From positions 69,219 through 80,822 of the forward strand of contig PBVO01000061.1 of NCBI GenBank assembly GCA_002729015.1: a stretch of DNA of 11,604 nt. The letters run 5' to 3'. Below the pieces are notes generated by a model. That model did no database searches. It had not been told where the DNA came from and was given only the letters and a program-made list of their open reading frames with translations. The position numbers and the translations under genes were made by a program. Origin of the DNA: Candidatus Poribacteria bacterium. GTDB taxonomy: Bacteria > Poribacteria > WGA-4E > UBA9662. The stretch's first letter is position 1; each line of letters starts with the position of its first letter. This document shows, piece after piece, positions 7,577 to 11,604 of this stretch.

Positions 7577-8953
7577 ATGACTCAGAAATTTAATATTCGT
7601 CCCAAACGTCGACCTAACGTGATTTGGGTTTTTGGTGATCAGCACAGAGCTCAAGCCGTAAGTTATCGAGGCGATCCCAATGTTTACACCCCTAACATTG
7701 ATAATTTGGCTCGAAGTGGAATACGATTCGATAATGCTGTGTCTGGAGCACCTTGGTGTACCCCGTTTCGGGGGGCATTGTTAACCGGTACTTATCCACA
7801 CCAAAATGGGGCTATCAAAACACCATCACCCTTATCACCCGAAGTTCCTACGATAGCCACAGCCTTCAATAAAGCGGGATACCACACCGCATATTTTGGT
7901 AAATGGCATTTGGATGGATCTAATTCCAGAGAACACTTTGTACCAAAAGAACGAAGAGGGCAATTTCAACATTGGATGGGATATGAAAATAACAATAACC
8001 AGCATGAATGTTACGTTCATGGTTCTCAAAGTGATGGCCCAATCAGACTATCGGGATATGAGACAGACACCTTAACTGAGATGATGATTGATCATCTCAA
8101 AGGACATGTAAAATCTAAACAGAATGGCTACCAGCCTTTTTTTTCTGTTTTATCAGTTCAGCCACCCCATGATCCCTATGTGCTGCCAAATAACCCCGAA
8201 TATGGAACTCGGCGAATTCACCCAGCAGAGATTCAATTTCGACCTAATGTCCCTGATTTAGATTGGGTTAAAGATCGAGCGAGTAATGACCTCGCTGGTT
8301 ACTATGGTATGATTGAAAATCTCGACTATAACATTGGTCGTTTACAAAAAGCGCTAAAAGAAATATCAATTGATAGAGAAACTTATCTAGTATTTTTCTC
8401 CGATCATGGCGATATGCTTGGTTGCCACGCCCAGTGGGGAAAATCTAGTCCGTGGGAAGAATCGATCCGTATTCCTTTTATCGTCAGTAAAATCGGTGGA
8501 CGGGATAATATGAAAACTGGCCACTGTCCAGCTGTTATTAACCATGTAGATATTGCTCCCACGACATTAGGTTTATGTGGACTTTCTGTTCCTGAAAATA
8601 TGGTAGGACATAATTACGCAAGCTACTGTGTACGGACAGATGCACCAGAATACTCCGGCCCACCAGAGTCAGGTCCCGAAAGTGCCTATCTACAGCAAAT
8701 ACCTCGCAAAATGCATCAGCACTCGGTTAATCGCTCTTGGCGCGGCGTAGTAACTCAAGATGGATGGAAATATGTTTGTACGCCTAACAACGATTGGTTA
8801 CTCTTCAACATTAAGGACGACCCTTATGAACAAGCCAATTTTGTCTACGATCGTTATTTTCAGTCAGAAAAAGAACGATGTCATGATCTCTTAAAACATT
8901 GGATTGATAGTACTGGGGACAGGTTTAGTTTGCCAGATATATCTTTACCTTAA
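7577..8953 (+). CDS. Cys-type sulfatase (alkaline phosphatase superfamily)
   Basis: Hydrolyses a sulfate ester; the substrate cannot be read from the sequence. The signature C-T-P-F-R (C61-R65), followed by GALLTG, is the Cys-type site that a separate maturase converts to formylglycine; no maturase gene is in the window. Other family residues are present: the metal-binding D21-Q22 in VFGDQHR, G-K109-W-H111-L, the H198 of PPHDP, and SDHGDMLG with D276 and H277. These are followed by WGK (K289) and EESIRIPFIV. The length of 458 residues fits the family. No signal peptide is seen (the N-terminus is basic, MTQKFNIRPKRRPN), so it is predicted to be cytoplasmic, unlike many exported sulfatases. ATG 7577 is preferred to the in-frame GTG 7571 because an AAGGG site (7567-7571) lies 5 nt before the ATG and would overlap the GTG. 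An orphan gene follows after 14 nt. Confidence 0.94.
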   Translation: MTQKFNIRPKRRPNVIWVFGDQHRAQAVSYRGDPNVYTPNIDNLARSGIRFDNAVSGAPWCTPFRGALLTGTYPHQNGAIKTPSPLSPEVPTIATAFNKAGYHTAYFGKWHLDGSNSREHFVPKERRGQFQHWMGYENNNNQHECYVHGSQSDGPIRLSGYETDTLTEMMIDHLKGHVKSKQNGYQPFFSVLSVQPPHDPYVLPNNPEYGTRRIHPAEIQFRPNVPDLDWVKDRASNDLAGYYGMIENLDYNIGRLQKALKEISIDRETYLVFFSDHGDMLGCHAQWGKSSPWEESIRIPFIVSKIGGRDNMKTGHCPAVINHVDIAPTTLGLCGLSVPENMVGHNYASYCVRTDAPEYSGPPESGPESAYLQQIPRKMHQHSVNRSWRGVVTQDGWKYVCTPNNDWLLFNIKDDPYEQANFVYDRYFQSEKERCHDLLKHWIDSTGDRFSLPDISLP

Positions 8954-8967
8954 GCAACTAAATTAAG

Positions 8968-9366
8968 ATGAAGAAAAGAAAAGTCTCCACCTCATTGCAG
9001 CCTAAAGTCGAAACTAACGATAACCAAGGATGGCAACAACTCAAAATTGAAGATGCCATACGTCAGGTTAATGCTGCTTCTAAGCTAGAAAATGCAGTAG
9101 GCTTTCAAGAAGTTTTAGACGCCTTTCAGACGATGAATAAACACATAGCATTGGCCAAAGATCAAGCTGAGTGGTTATTACAAAACAGTCCATACCCCAG
9201 TATCTTAGGAAAATTTCATTCAGCTGGAGTGTTGAACGATATTTCGTTCCGCTTGCACTGGAAATCAGCTCGTATCGTGATTCAACTTTATGATCAGATG
9301 GCTGAAGATTATGATTTGGAAAGTGTAGAAATAGTCGACGATGTAACTAATGAACCGAATAAGTAG
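8968..9366 (+). CDS. Uncharacterised 132-residue protein, probably co-transcribed with the sulfatase
   Basis: I do not recognise this protein. It begins 14 nt after the sulfatase stop on the same strand, so it is probably in the same transcript. The N-terminus is basic and low in order (MKKRKVSTS). From about residue 28 on it looks helical, with alternating hydrophobic and charged residues. The more distinctive part is residues 65-115, with an E-W-L-L-Q-N-S-P-Y-P segment, then H-S-A-G-V-L-N-D-I, and H-W-K-S-A-R-I-V-I-Q. The C-terminus is acidic (E-S-V-E-I-V-D-D). There is no signal peptide, membrane segment or cysteine, so it is a soluble cytoplasmic candidate. The ribosome site before ATG 8968 is weak (AAATTAAG). 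It may be a small partner or regulator of the sulfatase, but nothing in the sequence proves that. Confidence 0.6.
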   Translation: MKKRKVSTSLQPKVETNDNQGWQQLKIEDAIRQVNAASKLENAVGFQEVLDAFQTMNKHIALAKDQAEWLLQNSPYPSILGKFHSAGVLNDISFRLHWKSARIVIQLYDQMAEDYDLESVEIVDDVTNEPNK

Positions 9367-9648
9367 TTCAGAAATGCTCAAAATCAAAGCTAAGTAAATA
9401 TACAAAAGATTAATCAACCCACCAGAAACAATAGCAGTTGCAATAGTCGGCCGGACCTCTACACCCAATTGCATAAAAATAACCACAAGAATTCGTGAGT
9501 TCTGTCCGGCTGTACTTACTGAAGTAATATCGTTAAAAGGCGTACTAATTAATAATGCCGACCAAAAGATTGAAAGAATGAATATAGGTAAAACTAGTCA
9601 ATTCAGAGACAAGTGCTCGAAAATTAGTAAAGCCAGTAATAGATTAGT
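9367..9648 (-). pseudogene. Possible decayed fragment of a membrane transporter, BASS-like
   Basis: On the minus strand one frame from 9648 to about 9367 reads as a strongly hydrophobic, protein-like chain broken by a TGA at 9598-9600, with further stops upstream at 9649-9657. After the TGA it runs LVLPIFILSIFWSALLIS, then S-T-A-G-Q-N-S-R-I-L-V-V, then a long hydrophobic helix with a G-G-L-I-N turn. A G-Q-N-x-x-[LI] segment followed by an unbroken helix resembles the C-terminal half of bile acid:sodium symporter (BASS/SBF) proteins. No start with a ribosome site is found, and the frame would run into the sulfatase-linked gene on the other strand. It is best explained as a degraded remnant. 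T-rich DNA can imitate a membrane protein, so the call is tentative. Confidence 0.3.
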
Positions 9649-9797
9649 TTAGTCCTATGGGTTCAACCATTGGCTTAGTAGGAGATCTAAATCACTCTAG
9701 AAACAGGTGAGGGTTTTGGCCGGTATGTAGCCAAACAGTTATTTGTACGGGGGTGTCTCTTCACACCACAAAGGAATAAAGAAAGCAACACCAAGAT
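9649..9797. other. Leader region of the dioxygenase gene, with a small inverted repeat
   Basis: With the remnant to its left, this completes a 431-nt stretch lacking an intact gene. It contains TTTGGC-N9-GCCAAA at 9715-9735, a symmetrical pair that could be an operator, and a short hairpin GGTGT-N6-ACACC at 9752-9767. No convincing -35/-10 pair was found. The purine-rich AAAGGAATAAAG near 9769-9781 is too far from any start to act as a ribosome site. Confidence 0.3.
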
Positions 9798-9821
9798 GTG
9801 AGTTGTCGTCTTTTTATCATA

Positions 9822-10721
9822 ATGGGTAAAACATATATGCAGATACCAAAAATCGAGCCAAATGAAGTGATCGGTTTCATGAATATCGATACCACCGACT
9901 TTGGTAACTTAACATTAGCTGATCAAATTCGCCACTTTGAAGTTGAAGGCTATGTCCTTCTTCCCAACATATTAACAGAAAATCATATTGATCAACTAAA
10001 AGAGCAATTAGTTAATATTCCAATGGAACCCAAGCCGTATAGTGATTACCAAAAAATGGCCTGTGTTCAACCGCAATGGCACAGCCGGATAGTGGCAGAA
10101 CTAATTGGTTATCCTCCTATGATTTCGTTTTTGACGAATTTAATGGGTCCTGACATTGTTTTTACCCGTGGTTTTTTCCAACGAACACATCCTGGTTCAC
10201 CCGGCATTTCTATGCATACCGATGGCCAGCCTCACGGTTCTTCGATATTCGATTATGAAGGAAGTAGCCCACGCCTTCTACGTGTTCTATACTATCTAGA
10301 TGATCTGACTGAAGAACGAGCACCATTTCGTTTAATTCCACGGACGCATCTCTCTTTTCATGCGCAGGCAAACCCTTATTTGAGGTACAAGTCACATCCG
10401 CAAGAGATCACGCTTCTTGCTCCAGCAGGATCAGCAGTGGTAATTCCCAGCACACTGTTTCATGGTACGCACCCTAACACCGATTCCAAATATCGTGAGC
10501 TGATTCAATTCGGTTATCGACCGGCTTGGGCTGGACCAATCCAACCAGTTCCAGAGTGGGATACAGAACTGATTGCGAATGCGCCAGAACAAGCCAAACC
10601 GTTTCTGCAGAGCCCTAATACTACTGGTGGTGTTTGGGGGCTAGAACATAAGCCAAAGGGAATGCCAACCTCTGCGTCAGGTATTAACCCTGATCGTTGG
10701 TATACCAATAGGAAAAATTAA
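9822..10721 (+). CDS. Phytanoyl-CoA dioxygenase (PhyH) family protein
   Basis: Fe(II)/2-oxoglutarate-dependent oxygenase of the PhyH family; the substrate is not predictable. The iron facial triad is visible as H132-T-D134 (in MHTDGQPHG) and H214 (in LFHGTHPN). R226, twelve residues after H214, is placed to bind 2-oxoglutarate. The N-terminal F-E-V-E-G-Y-V-L-L-P at 39-48 is the usual opening of the fold (rising strand before the first helix). The length of about 299 residues is normal and no signal peptide is seen, so it is cytoplasmic. The start is uncertain: GTG 9798, ATG 9822, ATG 9837 and ATG 9879 are all in frame and none has a good ribosome site. All keep the conserved fold. It is flanked by non-coding DNA and is probably transcribed alone. 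Such genes are abundant in some uncultured marine lineages. Confidence 0.92.
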   Translation: MGKTYMQIPKIEPNEVIGFMNIDTTDFGNLTLADQIRHFEVEGYVLLPNILTENHIDQLKEQLVNIPMEPKPYSDYQKMACVQPQWHSRIVAELIGYPPMISFLTNLMGPDIVFTRGFFQRTHPGSPGISMHTDGQPHGSSIFDYEGSSPRLLRVLYYLDDLTEERAPFRLIPRTHLSFHAQANPYLRYKSHPQEITLLAPAGSAVVIPSTLFHGTHPNTDSKYRELIQFGYRPAWAGPIQPVPEWDTELIANAPEQAKPFLQSPNTTGGVWGLEHKPKGMPTSASGINPDRWYTNRKN

Positions 10722-10823
10722 ATGAATCATCGGCCGGAGAGTCGAGTTTCCTACCTGACTAGCCCTTGCTTAGTCGAAAAAGAGTAATCTTGTCCTGGTT
10801 GATCTGGAATCTGAAATAACTGA

Positions 10824-10853
10824 AACTAACTACCATCATGATAGTAGTTAGTT
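10824..10853. repeat. 30-bp near-perfect palindrome between the dioxygenase and GNAT genes
   Basis: Ten-base arms AACTAACTAC (10824-10833) and GTAGTTAGTT (10844-10853) are perfectly complementary. The centre contains the self-complementary ATCATGAT (10835-10842). Only one position per side breaks the symmetry. The stem is AT-rich and no T-run follows on either strand, so it would be a weak intrinsic terminator. A dimeric regulator's operator, about 80 nt upstream of the GNAT gene, is an equal or better explanation. Confidence 0.5.
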
Positions 10854-10933
10854 ATATTGTAAACACGCTGGTTCGGCCAGGTTGAAAATTGTATACCTAA
10901 CGACTTAACAACTAGTAGTATTCGAGTTGAATA

Positions 10934-11386
10934 ATGAAAGTGAAATCACGCATGGCTACATTGGATGACATCCATGATTTAGTTCGTCTCAATGCTTTGT
11001 TCAACGGGGTTCGGGTAAAATTCGATCATTTGAGTACGCAATTCGATTATCCACATCGCGTTGAAACGCCAATTGTTGCACAGGTGGATAATCGAATTGT
11101 CGGATTTGCTAGCCTATGTCTAGTACCACATATATTTTATGACAAACCTCATGCAGAGCCCACTGAGTTATTTGTCGAAAAACCTTACCGTCGTCGGGGT
11201 ATTGGACGTTTACTAGTTACTCATATAGAGCGTTTGACATACGAAGGTGGTGCAAGAGAATTGTTTGTTCTGACTGGTTTCGACAACGATGAAGGACAGT
11301 ACTTGTATCACGCAATCGGGTACGAAGACAATGATCGTGCAATGTCAAAAGACCTGTTGGATGAAATAACCACTATTGACAGCTAG
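10934..11386 (+). CDS. GNAT family N-acetyltransferase
   Basis: Small cytoplasmic acetyltransferase that moves the acetyl group of acetyl-CoA to an amine; the acceptor is unknown. The acetyl-CoA pyrophosphate loop of motif A is clear: E-L-F-V (78-81), then Y-R-R-R-G-I-G (85-91) followed by a helix R-L-L-V-T-H-I-E. The next strand is L-F-V-L-T (110-114), and motif B follows with L-Y-H-A-I-G-Y at 124-130, the typical Y/F-x-x-x-G-[FY] end. The N-terminal M-A-T-L-D-D-I-H-D-L-V-R-L opening is typical of the family. Its 150 residues make a single-domain enzyme. ATG 10934 is the natural start; the ribosome site is weak (GAG at 10924-10926). A palindrome lies upstream. Confidence 0.9.
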   Translation: MKVKSRMATLDDIHDLVRLNALFNGVRVKFDHLSTQFDYPHRVETPIVAQVDNRIVGFASLCLVPHIFYDKPHAEPTELFVEKPYRRRGIGRLLVTHIERLTYEGGARELFVLTGFDNDEGQYLYHAIGYEDNDRAMSKDLLDEITTIDS

Positions 11387-11604
11387 TCAAAGAAAAAAGA
11401 AGTCTACTTTTGAAGATGATCAATCGGTCCATAGGCTGGGTCTGCCCCTCCTATTGATAATAACCCAAAACATATTCGCTTTTTATGTGGTCAATGTTCG
11501 CCCATTATTCCATATAATCTTCTGGAATTAGTTCTAATCACTACTCAAAAACGGTCCAGATAAAGCCTAATCCCCTCCTAAATATCGAATATCGGTATCA
11601 ATCG
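11387..11604. other. Right-end non-coding stretch without a convincing gene
   Basis: No intact gene, hairpin with a T-run or tRNA-like structure was found. A minus-strand reading at 11404-11490 gives a short protein-like peptide ending in a stop, but an in-frame TGA lies directly upstream (11491-11493). The nine-base string CCCCTCCTA occurs at both 11445-11453 and 11572-11580. At the edge (11567-11604) a minus-strand frame of about 12 codons ends in TAG. It could be the tail of a neighbouring gene but is too short to judge. Confidence 0.3.

Noticed and set aside
9265..9486. Minus-strand 73-codon frame starting at GTG 9486 as an intact small membrane protein
   Set aside because: It has no ribosome site, its last third is the antisense of the 132-residue gene, and hydrophobic similarity continues upstream of its start. 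It is better described as part of a transporter remnant.
10756..10774. Hairpin GACTA...TAGTC as terminator for the dioxygenase gene
   Set aside because: Only a five-pair stem, extended by GC pairs past a bulge, and followed by A-rich rather than T-rich sequence on the plus strand.
10722..10787. 21-codon ORF beginning directly after the dioxygenase stop (TAA then ATG)
   Set aside because: Very short, no recognisable feature and no evidence of coding beyond the close start; likely chance.
1..11604. CRISPR array, IS element, tRNA or prophage genes
   Set aside because: No regularly spaced direct repeats, terminal inverted repeats with a transposase, cloverleaf or phage proteins were found on either strand.

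Overview
The window looks like bacterial chromosomal DNA, AT-leaning, with standard bacterial genes, ATG/GTG/TTG starts and a sigma70-type promoter. There is no phage, plasmid, IS or CRISPR signature and no rRNA or tRNA gene. The phylum cannot be fixed from this sequence. A cofactor-independent-looking sulfatase set beside a phytanoyl-CoA-dioxygenase-like protein, together with a large secreted beta-sandwich repeat protein, is a mix known from uncultured marine or sponge-associated lineages such as Poribacteria and relatives. That placement is an inference only.

Left part (1-7280, minus strand). A five-gene housekeeping cluster reads leftwards with gaps of 9 to 70 nt: purT, a family-4-like uracil-DNA glycosylase, trmB, a UbiA-like prenyltransferase and purH. 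It begins at 7280 and is bracketed by two purine biosynthesis genes: PurT makes formyl-GAR from formate, and PurH carries out the last two steps to IMP. After purH there is a 229-nt gap carrying a good promoter. A large gene then runs off the left edge (1991 to beyond base 1). It encodes a signal peptide followed by a chain of Ig-like (IPT/TIG-like) modules with a double EF-hand-type calcium loop. No stop codon lies inside the window, so it is easily missed.

Right part (7577-11386, plus strand). Across a 296-nt divergent intergenic region lies a cytoplasmic-looking Cys-type sulfatase, followed 14 nt later by an unrecognised 132-residue protein. Next comes a 431-nt stretch without an intact gene. 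Its minus strand carries what reads like a decayed piece of a membrane transporter, possibly of the bile acid:sodium symporter (BASS) kind. A phytanoyl-CoA dioxygenase family protein and a small GNAT acetyltransferase follow. A 30-bp near-perfect palindrome lies between them. The last 218 nt hold no convincing gene.

The left cluster is core metabolism and genome or tRNA maintenance. The right part is accessory: hydrolysis of a sulfate ester, oxygenase chemistry and acetyl transfer, with no sequence evidence that these genes form one pathway. I found no clear new defence or mobile system. The most interesting items are the hidden surface protein, the glycosylase with altered catalytic motifs, the transporter remnant, the orphan gene behind the sulfatase and the palindrome.
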